NCBI GenBank assembly: GCA_020628545.1
Contig: JAHDEX010000013.1
Span: forward strand, 17,559 to 81,558
Length of the DNA stretch: 64,000 nt
Direction of reading: 5' to 3'
DNA from: Paracoccaceae bacterium
GTDB lineage: Bacteria > Pseudomonadota > Alphaproteobacteria > Rhodobacterales > Rhodobacteraceae
Position numbers and translations under genes: made by a program. The notes beneath the pieces were generated by a model, which made no database searches, was not told the DNA's origin, and saw nothing but the letters and a program-made list of their open reading frames with translations. Of the stretch, positions 43,876-52,995 are shown piece after piece; position 1 is the stretch's first letter; each line of letters starts with the position of its first letter.

Positions 43876-45168
43876 ATGGTTGATATCGCCACCCGCGTCT
43901 GGAACCACAAATGGAAGATCGACCCGATTGTGAGGTCGCTGATCGACACGGACTTCTACAAGCTGTTGATGTGTCAATCGATCTTCCGCAACAAGCCGGA
44001 CACCCATGTCACATTTTCCCTGATCAACCGGTCAAAACATGTGCGTCTTGCTGACCTGGTCGATGAAGGTGAGTTGCGCGAGCAGTTGGATCACATTCGC
44101 TCGCTTTCACTGTCCCGTGGTGAAAGCACATGGCTGCGCGGGAACACGTTCTATGGCAAACGCCAGATGTTCCGCTCTGATTTTATGGAGTGGTTCGAAA
44201 ACCATCGCTTGCCTGATTACCACCTTGAAAAGCGTGACGGTCAGTATGAGCTGACGTTCGAAGGGAAATGGCATGAAGTCATGCTCTGGGAGATCCCCGC
44301 GCTTTCCACTTTGATGGAATTGCGCGGTCGCGCGGTGCTCAAAGACATGGGCAAGTTCGAACTGCAGGTGCTCTATGCTCGCGCGATGACGAAGCTGTGG
44401 GAAAAGGTCGAACGGCTGCGGGACATTGATGGATTGATGCTGGCAGACTTTGGCACCCGGCGGCGGCATTCCTATCTTTGGCAAGATTGGTGCGTACAGG
44501 CCCTGAAAGAAGGGCTGGGCAGCAGTTTTGCGGGCACGTCCAACTGTCGGATCGCGATGCAGCGAGAATTGGAAGCGATTGGCACCAACGCGCACGAACT
44601 CCCGATGGTCTATGCCGCCTTGGCAGATGGGGATGAGGCGCTGCGGCAGGCCCCTTACGATGTTTTGGCTGACTGGCACGAGGAACACGATGGGAACCTG
44701 CGCATTATCCTGCCGGACACCTATGGCACAGACGAGTTCCTCGCAGGAGCGCCCGACTGGCTAGCTGGTTGGACCGGAATCCGCATTGACAGCGGCGACC
44801 CGGCGACGGGGGCAGAGAAGGCGATCCGCTGGTGGCAAGACCGCGGCGAAGACCCGACCGAGAAGCTGGTGATCTTCTCTGACGGATTGGATGTCGAAAA
44901 AATCGCTGCCCTGCATGCGCAGTTTGCCGGTCGCGTGCGGGTGTCGTTCGGCTGGGGCACGATGCTGACCAATGATTTCAAAGGTCTGGCGGAAGGTGAC
45001 GCTTTGGCGCCATTCTCACTGGTCTGCAAAGCCGTGGCAGCAGATGGTCGGGCGACAGTGAAACTGTCTGACAACCCCAACAAAGCAATGGGTCCGGACG
45101 CAGAGATCGCGCGGTATAAGCGGGTGTTTGGGGTGGGGGAACAGATTGCGGAAGAGGTGGTGGTTTAG
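43876..45168 (+). CDS. pncB: Nicotinate phosphoribosyltransferase
   Basis: 430 residues. The ATG at 43876 has the best spacing to AAGGGGA (43862-43868). Segments SLIDTDFYKLLMCQSIFRNK, GLMLADFGTRRRHSYLWQDW and GVRVSFGWGTMLTNDFKGL-type loops match PncB; the phosphate-binding GTR and GIRIDSGDPATGAEK sites are visible. It turns nicotinate plus PRPP into NaMN in NAD salvage, downstream of the nicotinamidase also in this window. An upstream in-frame ATG at 43870 lies too close to the ribosome site. Confidence 0.93.
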   Translation: MVDIATRVWNHKWKIDPIVRSLIDTDFYKLLMCQSIFRNKPDTHVTFSLINRSKHVRLADLVDEGELREQLDHIRSLSLSRGESTWLRGNTFYGKRQMFRSDFMEWFENHRLPDYHLEKRDGQYELTFEGKWHEVMLWEIPALSTLMELRGRAVLKDMGKFELQVLYARAMTKLWEKVERLRDIDGLMLADFGTRRRHSYLWQDWCVQALKEGLGSSFAGTSNCRIAMQRELEAIGTNAHELPMVYAALADGDEALRQAPYDVLADWHEEHDGNLRIILPDTYGTDEFLAGAPDWLAGWTGIRIDSGDPATGAEKAIRWWQDRGEDPTEKLVIFSDGLDVEKIAALHAQFAGRVRVSFGWGTMLTNDFKGLAEGDALAPFSLVCKAVAADGRATVKLSDNPNKAMGPDAEIARYKRVFGVGEQIAEEVVV

Positions 45169-45287
45169 GGGTAACCATCTACATCTAAGGCACACCCTAT
45201 ACATTCCTATGATCACACAGTAGACGCCAATCTTCACTCGCACTGACGGCGCAGCCGCGCCCGTCCCTCATACAGATTGCCGCACTC

Positions 45288-47243
45288 GTGAAGAAAACTA
45301 TCGCCGACGCCCTTGCCCGAAAGGGCTATGACGCTTTGACCCCTGTGCAGCAGGCCGTCACACAGCCCGAACTTGACGGGCGAGACCTGCTTGTCTCGGC
45401 GCAGACCGGATCGGGGAAAACCATTGGGTTCGGGCTTGCGATTGCGCCGACGATTTTGGGCGATGCTGATGCATTTGGACCTGCGGCCGCACCCATGGCA
45501 CTTGTCATCGCGCCCACGCGGGAACTGGCGATGCAGGTTAAGCGCGAGCTTGGCTGGCTCTATGCGGACGCTGGTGCGGCACTTGCGTCCTGCGTCGGTG
45601 GTATGGAAATGCGCGATGAACGCCGGGCGCTTGCGCGCGGTGCGCATATCGTCGTGGCAACCCCCGGGCGGCTGCGCGATCACATCATGCGCGGCTCCAT
45701 CGACTTGACGGCGGTGCGTGCTGTTGTGCTGGATGAAGCCGATGAGATGCTTGATCTTGGGTTCCGCGAAGATCTTGAGTTCATTCTTGATGAGACGCCA
45801 ACAACCCGCCAGACGCTGATGTTCTCAGCGACCGTGCCTGCCGCGATCGCCAAACTTGCCAAAAGCTATCAACGCGACGCTGAACGTGTCTCGACAGTCG
45901 GAGAGCGTACGCAGCACGCGGACATCGGTTACCGCGCGATGCTGGTCAGCCCGCGAGATGGTGAGAATGCGATCATCAACGTGTTACGCTACTATGAAGC
46001 GCCAAACGCCATTGTCTTCTGCAACACCCGCGCGATGGTCGCCCGCCTCACGGCGCGCCTGTCGAACCGGGGGTTTTCGGTGGTGGCGCTGTCAGGAGAG
46101 CTGACGCAAAGCGAGCGGTCAAATGCCCTGCAGGCGATGCGCGATGGCCGTGCGCGGGTTTGTGTGGCGACGGACGTGGCCGCGCGCGGAATTGACCTGC
46201 CGAACCTCGATCTTGTGGTGCATGCTGAACTGCCCAGCAGTCATGAGACTTTGCTGCACCGCTCCGGCCGGACTGGCCGCGCGGGCCGCAAAGGGGTGAG
46301 TACGCTTGTTGTGGTGCCATCCGCGCGCAAAAAGGCGGAACGCATTCTGAAGTTCGCCAAGCTGACGGCGGAATGGGGCGCGGCCCCCTCGGCTGATGAG
46401 GTCTATGAGCGTGATCAGACCCGGATGCTGGCTGCCGACGATTGGCAGACCGAAATCGCCGAGAGTGAACGCGCGATGGTTGATGAACTTCTGGCCAAAT
46501 TCACACCTGAACAAATCGCCGCTGCATATCTGCGCCAGCACAAGACCCGTCATTCCGCGCCTGAAGAACTTGGTGCTGTGTCAGACGACAAGCCAAAGCC
46601 GAAGGGCCCATTTGGTCCTAGCGTCTGGTTCTCGCTTTCTGAGGGCCGCAACCAGAACGCGTCGCCGCGACACTTGCTGCCGATGGTCTGCAAGGCAGGC
46701 AATCTGACAAAATCCGACATTGGGGCCATCCGTCTGTCCGACGACGTCTCCTACGTTGAAATTCGCGCGGACCGCGTGGATGGTTTCTTGGATGCCGTCG
46801 GGGCTGAGATGACGATCGAAGGCAAGGATGTGGTACAGTTGGATGCACCGCCAACGTTGCCGCCGTTCAAACGCGCCAAGCCCGAACGCGGCAATGCCGG
46901 CAAATCGCGGCATCGCAAGGGCGACACGACACCAACCGATTGGAACGACGCGCCCTCGGCACGCGCGCGTAAGCCCAAGCCCGCGGATCGCAAGCCAAAA
47001 GACCAGCCCTCCCCGAAAAAGGACCGGGACCCTGAAACCCATACCTCGTTGAAAAAGCGCAACGCCGCGGCTTCCAAACAAGAGGGGCCAGCAAAACCAG
47101 GCGAGCGGAAGCCACGAAAAGCCAAGACGGGACCAAAGGGCCCACCGCCGCCGAAGGGCAAACCAAGCAGCAAGAAGAACCGCGCGCGGGCCGCAGCGAA
47201 AAAGGCAGCGCGTGGGGGAGATGCCGCGCCCAAGCGGCGGTAG
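45288..47243 (+). CDS. DEAD-box RNA helicase with DbpA-like RNA-binding domain and basic tail
   Basis: 651 residues. The GTG at 45288 is the first available start. Core motifs: Q motif (TPVQQAV), SAQTGSGKT, VLDEADEMLDLG, FSATVPA, ATDVAARGIDLP and HRSGRTGRAG. Then a DbpA-type RNA-binding domain (about residues 440-525, GPSVWFSLSEGRNQNASPRH), and a lysine/proline/arginine-rich low-complexity tail of over 100 residues. It may act in ribosome assembly or cold response (DeaD-like). No neighbours point to a specific partner. Confidence 0.92.
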   Translation: MKKTIADALARKGYDALTPVQQAVTQPELDGRDLLVSAQTGSGKTIGFGLAIAPTILGDADAFGPAAAPMALVIAPTRELAMQVKRELGWLYADAGAALASCVGGMEMRDERRALARGAHIVVATPGRLRDHIMRGSIDLTAVRAVVLDEADEMLDLGFREDLEFILDETPTTRQTLMFSATVPAAIAKLAKSYQRDAERVSTVGERTQHADIGYRAMLVSPRDGENAIINVLRYYEAPNAIVFCNTRAMVARLTARLSNRGFSVVALSGELTQSERSNALQAMRDGRARVCVATDVAARGIDLPNLDLVVHAELPSSHETLLHRSGRTGRAGRKGVSTLVVVPSARKKAERILKFAKLTAEWGAAPSADEVYERDQTRMLAADDWQTEIAESERAMVDELLAKFTPEQIAAAYLRQHKTRHSAPEELGAVSDDKPKPKGPFGPSVWFSLSEGRNQNASPRHLLPMVCKAGNLTKSDIGAIRLSDDVSYVEIRADRVDGFLDAVGAEMTIEGKDVVQLDAPPTLPPFKRAKPERGNAGKSRHRKGDTTPTDWNDAPSARARKPKPADRKPKDQPSPKKDRDPETHTSLKKRNAAASKQEGPAKPGERKPRKAKTGPKGPPPPKGKPSSKKNRARAAAKKAARGGDAAPKRR

Positions 47244-47277
47244 CATCTACATCGATTCACGCGAATCCGAACGCTTT

Positions 47278-47880
47278 CTAGGCTTGTTCCAGTCGCCGGA
47301 ACGGATCACGCGCGCGGATCCACCGCTGTCGTAGCCCCCAAACGACAAAGTGGCCGCCTACCGTGAACATCGTGAAACCGCCGATCAGGAGTGGCTGCAG
47401 CAATGACCACTCTGCTGTTTTGAGCACCACACTTGACCCGAGCGCCAGTCCCGCTGTCCAACAAAATACTGAATTGACGGCAATCTGCGTCACCGTTGCG
47501 AGCTTCCACATCGGCAACTCAAACAACGCGAGCCCTTCGGCTTCTTGCATCACTGGCATCACGTAACGCCCAATGGCGCGCGCGTTGATCAGCATGAAAG
47601 TCATCACATAGAGCTTAACAAAAAGCTTGGGAGAGACATTGGCCCAGTCAAACCCGGTGCGGATATAGACAAGCGCCAACCCGGTCACCCAAAGTCCACC
47701 AAATGCCAGCATGATCCAGACGTGGATGTCGTGCAGCATCTGGATCTCGTCAGGCGTGACGCGCTGATCCATTGTTCTCATAGTGCGCAAATCAAAGTAG
47801 AGACCCGTGCCCATGCCCGCAGCAAAGCACAACAGGTGCAACGCCCGGATCAGGTCAATCAGGGTTTCCGAGATTTCCAA
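47278..47880 (-). CDS. Small integral membrane protein of unknown function
   Basis: 200 residues with about four or five membrane helices (LIRALHLLCFAAGMGTGLYF, IMLAFGGLWVTGLALVYIRT). Histidines appear in the first two helices, which is usual for haem-binding or DUF2269-like families, but no firm assignment is possible. Lies between the helicase (convergent) and the pyruvyl transferase pseudogene. Confidence 0.65.
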   Translation of the reverse strand: MEISETLIDLIRALHLLCFAAGMGTGLYFDLRTMRTMDQRVTPDEIQMLHDIHVWIMLAFGGLWVTGLALVYIRTGFDWANVSPKLFVKLYVMTFMLINARAIGRYVMPVMQEAEGLALFELPMWKLATVTQIAVNSVFCWTAGLALGSSVVLKTAEWSLLQPLLIGGFTMFTVGGHFVVWGLRQRWIRARDPFRRLEQA

Positions 47881-47965
47881 GGGCGCAGTCCTTCGCAGCG
47901 ATTACGCGCAAAAAAACGTGTGAAGGCGACATGACTGTGGCCAGGATATGGCAGAAAAAGTCTGT

Positions 47966-48753
47966 TTAGCGCAGGCTGTCGCATTGACCAAGAAACTGCG
48001 TAATCTTGCTCTCTGGCAGGGATAGCGCTGTCGGGAACTCTTTTAAGAGACGCGCAACCAGTTCATCACCGGTCAAATTTCGCAAAATTGTTGGCAGCGC
48101 GATCTCCTGCCCAATATTGCGTGCCTGGTCGTCGATGGCTGTGATCAAGACACTGCCGCCATGTCGCAGTCCACGAATACCGCCATGAAGGCGTGTCCCT
48201 AAGACATCTACATCATTGGTCGTCAAAAAGTGGTCATAAGCAACTAGGGTTTGCGGGATAATTTGTATCCCATCCTTCGAGGTTGGGCTTTCGAGACACC
48301 CAAAGTCACGCAATTGCTGGGGCCAGAAATAGAGCGCGTCATAACATCCACGCAACGTTTCGATAAAAGGAAGGTCGTGTCGCTCGCCGTATGCTTTGCA
48401 AGTGTAAAGCAGGCCGCTGGCGCCTTTCCGACGGGAACCTGTGGATTGGCATCACGATACCGAAACAGTGTGGCACAGCTCGTATTCGCGGCCTTGATAC
48501 CAACCGTTTCCAGCAGCTTGCGTCCAGTTCCATCGCGCACGGGTTGGACATGATCCTGTGACAAGAGTTGACGAAGAAGTTTCGCCTGACGTGGTTGCAC
48601 GCTGTCAAAGTCTTTGCTTGCACCCACGCCAAACAGCACTTGAACGAAATGCCGGACGTCCGAAACGATGAACTCGTCGCCCACATTGCCTGATGCAACG
48701 GAGGTATCCAACAGATGGACGTGGCGCGTGGCCTGATCGTTGAAAGGGTGCAT
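47966..48753 (-). pseudogene. Polysaccharide pyruvyl transferase, frameshifted
   Basis: Two consecutive reading frames together give one family-length protein of about 260 residues. The first (start ATG 48753) has VHLLDTSVASGNVGDEFIV and GIKAANTSCATLFRYRD, the latter matching the conserved vRD...GI..NT.CpT.W region; it then reads ACFTLAKHTAS. The second frame continues IETLRGCYDALYFWPQQLRD and ends with the family motif GTRLHGGIRGLRHGG. The frame changes near 48372-48395, equal to one lost base (or two gained). It may be a real pseudogene or a read error. The family adds pyruvate to surface sugars. Confidence 0.75.
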
Positions 48754-48815
48754 TTCTTTTGCACTTCTTGCCAGGATGTCAGATTAGAAGACAACAGTCT
48801 GGACCGAAAGAGACG

Positions 48816-49943
48816 ATGTTTGCACTCGCCGCCAATGGCTTCAACAAGCCGTCTGAGACCTTCATCCGGGCGCATGCGCGTGGGCTTGCGCCGGGGAAGA
48901 CACTTTTGGTGGCTGAACGGCGGGAACTGAAACGTCCGATTGATGCGCCACTGATCCTGTTTTCCAAGCGCGCACCTATATTTGTTGCTCGGGATGGTGG
49001 GCTTGGGAGGGCTCTTTTAGGATTTCTGTCGCCACGTCGATTTTCGATGTCGCGCAGCGCCTATCTAGCCCACCTCCTGCGGCGGATGAATGTCACGACC
49101 ATGATGGTCGAATATGGCGTCTGCGCTTTGCCCCTCATGGATGCCGCTGAACAAGCTGGCTGTGCGCTTTACGTGCATTTTCACGGCGTCGATGCATCAA
49201 CCGCGCTGAATGACCCGGCGATCAAGAGCGGCTATCAGCGACTTTTTGAGATGGCCGCCGGGGTCATTGGCCCATCGCGTTTCATCACTGACAAGCTTCA
49301 TGCTGCTGGCTGTCCTGCTGACAAGCTGCATGTGGTGCCGTGCGGTGTCGATATCTCCGCCATTCATCCGGCAGAACCGACGGGTGCAGACCTTCTAGCC
49401 GTTGGACGATTGACCGAGAAAAAGGCGCCGCTTGCGACGATCAACGCATTTGCCAAAGTCAAAGCACAGATGCCGGACGCGCGACTGACCATGCTGGGTG
49501 ATGGGCCGCTCCTGGAAGCAGCGAAAGCCGAGGTTGCGCGCTTGGGCCTTGATGATGCCGTCAGTCTGCTGGGCATGGTCTCGGCGGCAGAGGTTCACGC
49601 GGCGATGCGCTCATCACGCATCTTCATGCAACATTCCATCACGGCAAAGAACGGCGACGTGGAGGGGCTTCCAGTTGCGATACTTGAGGCGATGGCTGCA
49701 GGGCTTCCTGTTGTGTCAACGCTGCACAGTGGCATCCCCGAAGCGGTGCAAGACGGTGAAACCGGCTTTCTCGTCGCGGAGCATGATGCGGGGGCCATGG
49801 CCGCGCGCACGTTGGAACTTTTGAAAGACAGCAAATTGGCGGCGAACATGGGCGCAGCGGGGCGGCGACGTGTCGAAACGAAGTTCACGATCGACATCAC
49901 AAACGGCCGCTTACGAAAGATCATGGGGTTGAGCGAGCCGTGA
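48816..49943 (+). CDS. Glycosyltransferase family 4 protein
   Basis: 375 residues from ATG 48816 (MFALAANGFNKPSETFIRAH). GT-B fold with N-terminal acceptor domain, then a C-terminal nucleotide-sugar domain: LLAVGRLTEKKAPLATINAF, DARLTMLGDGPLLEAAKAEV, and EGLPVAILEAMAAGLPVV with the E-x7-E motif. Acts in exopolysaccharide or LPS synthesis. Divergent from the pyruvyl transferase with 62 bases between. Confidence 0.9.
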   Translation: MFALAANGFNKPSETFIRAHARGLAPGKTLLVAERRELKRPIDAPLILFSKRAPIFVARDGGLGRALLGFLSPRRFSMSRSAYLAHLLRRMNVTTMMVEYGVCALPLMDAAEQAGCALYVHFHGVDASTALNDPAIKSGYQRLFEMAAGVIGPSRFITDKLHAAGCPADKLHVVPCGVDISAIHPAEPTGADLLAVGRLTEKKAPLATINAFAKVKAQMPDARLTMLGDGPLLEAAKAEVARLGLDDAVSLLGMVSAAEVHAAMRSSRIFMQHSITAKNGDVEGLPVAILEAMAAGLPVVSTLHSGIPEAVQDGETGFLVAEHDAGAMAARTLELLKDSKLAANMGAAGRRRVETKFTIDITNGRLRKIMGLSEP

Positions 49944-49976
49944 AACGGGCCAAGCGTTTGGATGACCTGCGAACGG

Positions 49977-51482
49977 TCACGCGCCGGTGATATGCTGTTC
50001 CCGAAGAACGTTCTTTTGCACTTTCCCCATGGCATTCCGCGGAAGAGCATCAAGGGTGATGTATTCTCGTGGGTGCTTAAACCGTGCCAATTGATCAGCG
50101 ACGTCTGCGCGAAGCACATCGGTCTCAATAGTCGCGCCGGGTTCGGGGACCACTGCGGCAATCACGCTTTCGCCGAAGTCTGGATGAGGCACACCGAAAA
50201 CTGCGCTTTCAAGCACACCATTACAGGCGTTCAACACATCTTCGACTTCTTTGGGGTAGATATTGTAACCGCCTGCGATGATCAGATCCTTGGCGCGGCC
50301 GACAATAGTGATCCGCCCATCCGGTGCCGCTTTGGCAAGATCGCCGGTTACGAAAAATCCGTCGGGCCGCAGCTCTTCAGCCGTTTTCTCGGGCATGTTC
50401 CAGTATCCTTGAAACACGTTGTCACCCCGGACCTCGATGACCCCAATATCGCCTACAGCGACAGGGGCCGATGTCTCAAGATCGACGAGTTTCACCTCGG
50501 TGCCCGGCAAAGGATACCCGACCGTGCCTGCCAGCCTCTCACCCTCGTAGGGGTTGGATGTGATCATATTGGTCTCGGTCATCCCGTAGCGCTCAAGAAT
50601 GCGATGACCTGACCGCTGTTCGAACGCCGTATGCGTTTCCGCAAGCAGCGGAGCCGATCCGGAAATAAACAGTCGCATGGTCGCTGAGCTGTCTTGCCCG
50701 AACCGCGCGTCGTTGAGAAGCCGCGTGTAAAAGGTCGGCACGCCCATCATCAACGTTGACTGTGGGAGTTCTGTCAGGATTTTGTCGACCGAAAAGGACT
50801 CCATCAGTCTGATCTCGGCGCCCGCCAGCATGCAGGTGTTCACCGCGACGAACAGTCCATGCGTGTGGAAAATGGGGAGAGCATGGATCAGTCTGTCGGT
50901 ACCAGTGATCTGCCAGTGCGCTGTTAATACCTGTGCATTCGACAACAGGTTTTTGTGCGACATCATCGCACCTTTCGACCGTCCTGTGGTGCCGGAGGTA
51001 TAGAGCAGGCCAGCCAGATCCTCGGGACCCCGGGCAACCGTCTTGAAGGTCATGGGCTGTTGGTCTGCTTGCTGATGAAGTGTTCCCTCAACACCGTCTA
51101 GCGTGAGAAAGGTGGCCCCCACTTTCGATGCAATGGGCGCGAGCATTTCGGCGTCTTTGGTGTCACACACGATCACTCTTGGCGCGGCATCCTCTGCGAA
51201 ATAGGTCAATTCCGCCTGCGTATAAGCAGTGTTGAGCGGGAGATAGACGGCCCCGGCCTGAACCGTGCCGATATAAAGGGCGAGAGTATCTGCAAGTTTC
51301 GGGGCCTGGATCAGGACACGATCACCCGGTTCCACGCCGTGCGTCTGAAGGACGTTGGCCATCTGCGCAGCACGCGCCACAAAACTGGCATAGCTGTGCG
51401 TCGTGCCATCATCGCAGCTTAGGAACGTCGCGTGATTGTCGGTGTGAAGGCCGCAAAGCGCATCGTAGAGAATATTTGTCAT
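49977..51482 (-). CDS. matB: Malonyl-CoA synthetase (malonate-CoA ligase)
   Basis: 501 residues of the acyl-CoA synthetase superfamily. Motifs: LLYTSGTTGRSKGAMMSHKN (AMP binding), GRAKDLIIAGGYNIYPKEVE (hinge) and the C-terminal acyl-adenylate lysine region LPRNAMGKVQKNVLRE. The close match of segments such as MERYGMTETNMITSNPY-type to MatB supports malonate. No malonyl-CoA decarboxylase lies beside it. It is followed by arfB on the same strand. Confidence 0.85.
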   Translation of the reverse strand: MTNILYDALCGLHTDNHATFLSCDDGTTHSYASFVARAAQMANVLQTHGVEPGDRVLIQAPKLADTLALYIGTVQAGAVYLPLNTAYTQAELTYFAEDAAPRVIVCDTKDAEMLAPIASKVGATFLTLDGVEGTLHQQADQQPMTFKTVARGPEDLAGLLYTSGTTGRSKGAMMSHKNLLSNAQVLTAHWQITGTDRLIHALPIFHTHGLFVAVNTCMLAGAEIRLMESFSVDKILTELPQSTLMMGVPTFYTRLLNDARFGQDSSATMRLFISGSAPLLAETHTAFEQRSGHRILERYGMTETNMITSNPYEGERLAGTVGYPLPGTEVKLVDLETSAPVAVGDIGVIEVRGDNVFQGYWNMPEKTAEELRPDGFFVTGDLAKAAPDGRITIVGRAKDLIIAGGYNIYPKEVEDVLNACNGVLESAVFGVPHPDFGESVIAAVVPEPGATIETDVLRADVADQLARFKHPREYITLDALPRNAMGKVQKNVLREQHITGA

Positions 51483-51513
51483 GCGATCTTTCCCTCACGC
51501 AGCCGCACTATGT

Positions 51514-51930
51514 TTAGTCCGGGTCAACCTTCCCGCGCAGCTTCTTGACGACACCACGTTGTTTCTTGCCCTCTAGCCGTCTCTTGACGGAACCGTAAGT
51601 GGGTTTGGTGCCGATCCGGCGTTTTGGCACCTCTGTTGCTTTGCGGATCATGTCTGCCAGACGCTCTCGCGCAATGTCGCGATTGCGGGCTTGGCTGCGG
51701 GTGTCCTGGACGAAGATTACGACTGCGCCATCCTTTGTCCACTTCTGCCCGGCAATCCTGCGCAAGCGCCGCTTCACTGGGTCGGGTAGGCTTGGCGAAC
51801 GCTCGGCCTCAAACCGCAACTCAACCGCTGTCGAGACCTTGTTAACGTTCTGCCCGCCCGGGCCAGACGACCGTGCGAATTGTTCCGTTAATTCCCAGTC
51901 CTCAAGGGTAATATGGTCAGTGATCTTCAT
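51514..51930 (-). CDS. arfB: Alternative ribosome-rescue factor ArfB (YaeJ/ICT1 type)
   Basis: 138 residues from ATG 51930 (MKITDHITLEDWELTEQFAR), giving the standard ArfB length. The GGQ peptidyl-tRNA hydrolase motif appears in SSGPGGQNVNKVSTAVEL, and a basic C-terminal tail (SVKRRLEGKKQRGVVKKLR) enters the mRNA channel of stalled ribosomes. Longer readings start at 52038 but add unrelated residues and would cross the terminator upstream. Confidence 0.92.
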   Translation of the reverse strand: MKITDHITLEDWELTEQFARSSGPGGQNVNKVSTAVELRFEAERSPSLPDPVKRRLRRIAGQKWTKDGAVVIFVQDTRSQARNRDIARERLADMIRKATEVPKRRIGTKPTYGSVKRRLEGKKQRGVVKKLRGKVDPD

Positions 51931-52028
51931 GGCCAGTGTAAATAGCATCTTAATGTGAGTTGCACAGATCGGTGTACGTGCGGTGCACAGCCTGTTCATC
52001 GTGACGCTTTGTGCTTGCGAAAAGAAAA

Positions 52029-52058
52029 AGGCCCACACCGGCGATGGTGTGGGCCTTC
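52029..52058 (-). terminator. Strong rho-independent terminator upstream of arfB
   Basis: On the - strand AAGGCCCACACC and GGTGTGGGCCTT form a perfect 12-bp stem with a six-base loop, followed at once by TTTTTCTTTTTC. It ends a - strand transcript that starts upstream of it, 99 bases before the arfB start, so arfB needs its own promoter or read-through. Confidence 0.85.
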
Positions 52059-52200
52059 CCTGAATTACGGAGGTGGGTCGGTTAGGTTTCCCACCTTGCG
52101 GTCATCTTACCTAAAGGCTGCTCTAGATAAGACCCCCACAAGTTGTCCCGACTGCCTTCTCCAATACCTCATGATGCACTGGATCACCTCCTTTCAAAAT
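52059..52200 (-). other. Candidate leader RNA or sRNA between the queuosine transporter and arfB
   Basis: The 326-base gap 51931-52256 holds no annotated gene. On the - strand there is a perfect 14-16 base complement to the 16S rRNA 3' end (AAAGGAGGTGATCCAG, 52194-52179), a mini-ORF, then two elements: GGTGGG (52095-52090) and CCCACCTCC (52078-52070), then the terminator at 52058. CACCTCC can pair either with GGTGGG or with GGAGGTG of the Shine-Dalgarno, as expected for a translation-linked switch. The function is not known; 51931-52028 shows nothing else. Confidence 0.45.
52123..52179 (-). CDS. Possible 18-residue leader peptide
   Basis: GTG at 52179 lies seven bases after GGAGG of the perfect Shine-Dalgarno and gives VHHEVLEKAVGTTCGGLI. 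A competing ATG at 52172 in another frame gives MRYWRRQSGQLVGVLSRAA plus FR, but its spacing of 14 bases is poor. Both are short and I recognise neither; the strong ribosome site is the only support. Confidence 0.35.
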   Translation of the reverse strand: MHHEVLEKAVGTTCGGLI

Positions 52201-52256
52201 GTTTCGCCTATGAAAGAGGTTGGCACAGAGCGAATTAAAATCAAGATAATTCTGCG

Positions 52257-52910
52257 TCACATTCCCGTTTGCGCGGTACGTGCGGCAAAACGCCCAACGA
52301 TCAGGCGGAATGGCACCAACGCGATCAACGCGATAACCAGTTTGACACCCCAATCGGCCACGGCCAGCGTGACCCAAAGGGGTGCTTCCGGTCCGCCCAG
52401 AAGGAAGGGTGCTGGGTCTTGCGCCCAGATGATCTCATTGTCCGCTGCAGCAGAAATCCCATTGAAAACAGCACCAAAGGCGATGGTGAAGAAGATCGCG
52501 GTGTCGACGGTTGAGCTGATCAAGGTGGACCCAAGCGGTGCTTTCCACCACGACCCATCGCGAAGCTTGTTGAAAACCGCGATATCCAACAGTTGCGCGA
52601 CAGCGAACGCTGTGGCGGACCCAACGGCAACACGTAGTGCAACCGCGTTATAAGGGCCGAACTCACTTTCCAGAACAATCTGTGTCCCGATCAAGGAGCA
52701 AACAATCCCAGTCACCAGACCAGCAAGAACAACCTTGCGCGCCTGCGCCGCTCCGTAGAGCCGGTTCATCACATCCGTTACCAGAAAGGCGAGGGGGTAG
52801 GTAAACGCGCCCCATGTCAGCAGACCGTCAAGGATCAGAAACTGTACAAGGATGTTTGAGGCGACCACAATGGCGGCCATGGCAATGATGCCAGGAAGTA
52901 GACGTGTCAT
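52257..52910 (-). CDS. Queuosine-precursor transporter (YhhQ/QPTR)
   Basis: 217 residues from ATG 52910 (MTRLLPGIIAMAAIVVASNI), about six membrane helices. Segments WGAFTYPLAFLVTDVMNRLYG and APLGSTLISSTVDTAIFFTI are typical of the YhhQ family that takes up 7-cyano/7-aminomethyl-7-deazaguanine precursors of queuosine. A TTG at 52931 would add seven residues. The spacer upstream showed no convincing preQ1 riboswitch. Confidence 0.9.
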   Translation of the reverse strand: MTRLLPGIIAMAAIVVASNILVQFLILDGLLTWGAFTYPLAFLVTDVMNRLYGAAQARKVVLAGLVTGIVCSLIGTQIVLESEFGPYNAVALRVAVGSATAFAVAQLLDIAVFNKLRDGSWWKAPLGSTLISSTVDTAIFFTIAFGAVFNGISAAADNEIIWAQDPAPFLLGGPEAPLWVTLAVADWGVKLVIALIALVPFRLIVGRFAARTAQTGM

Positions 52911-52995
52911 GTTGATGTTCCGTTTTGGCAAGGGTGCGGCACTTGGTCCCCAACCATTCAGGGACGTCGCGACTTAGCTAACCTGCAAGCGGCGG

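Noticed and set aside
47278..47880. Naming this membrane protein as a DUF2269 or haem-binding family member
   Set aside because: Histidines in early helices are suggestive, but no family signature was firm enough.
52179..52194. 16-base exact match to the 16S rRNA 3' end on the + strand, suggesting an rRNA fragment
   Set aside because: Nothing upstream resembles 16S rRNA. Read on the - strand it is a perfect Shine-Dalgarno sequence before a short ORF, which explains the match better.
52911..52995. Possible preQ1 riboswitch upstream of the queuosine-precursor transporter
   Set aside because: A GTCCC/GGGAC stem is present, but the A-rich tail and conserved core of known preQ1 classes could not be aligned by eye.
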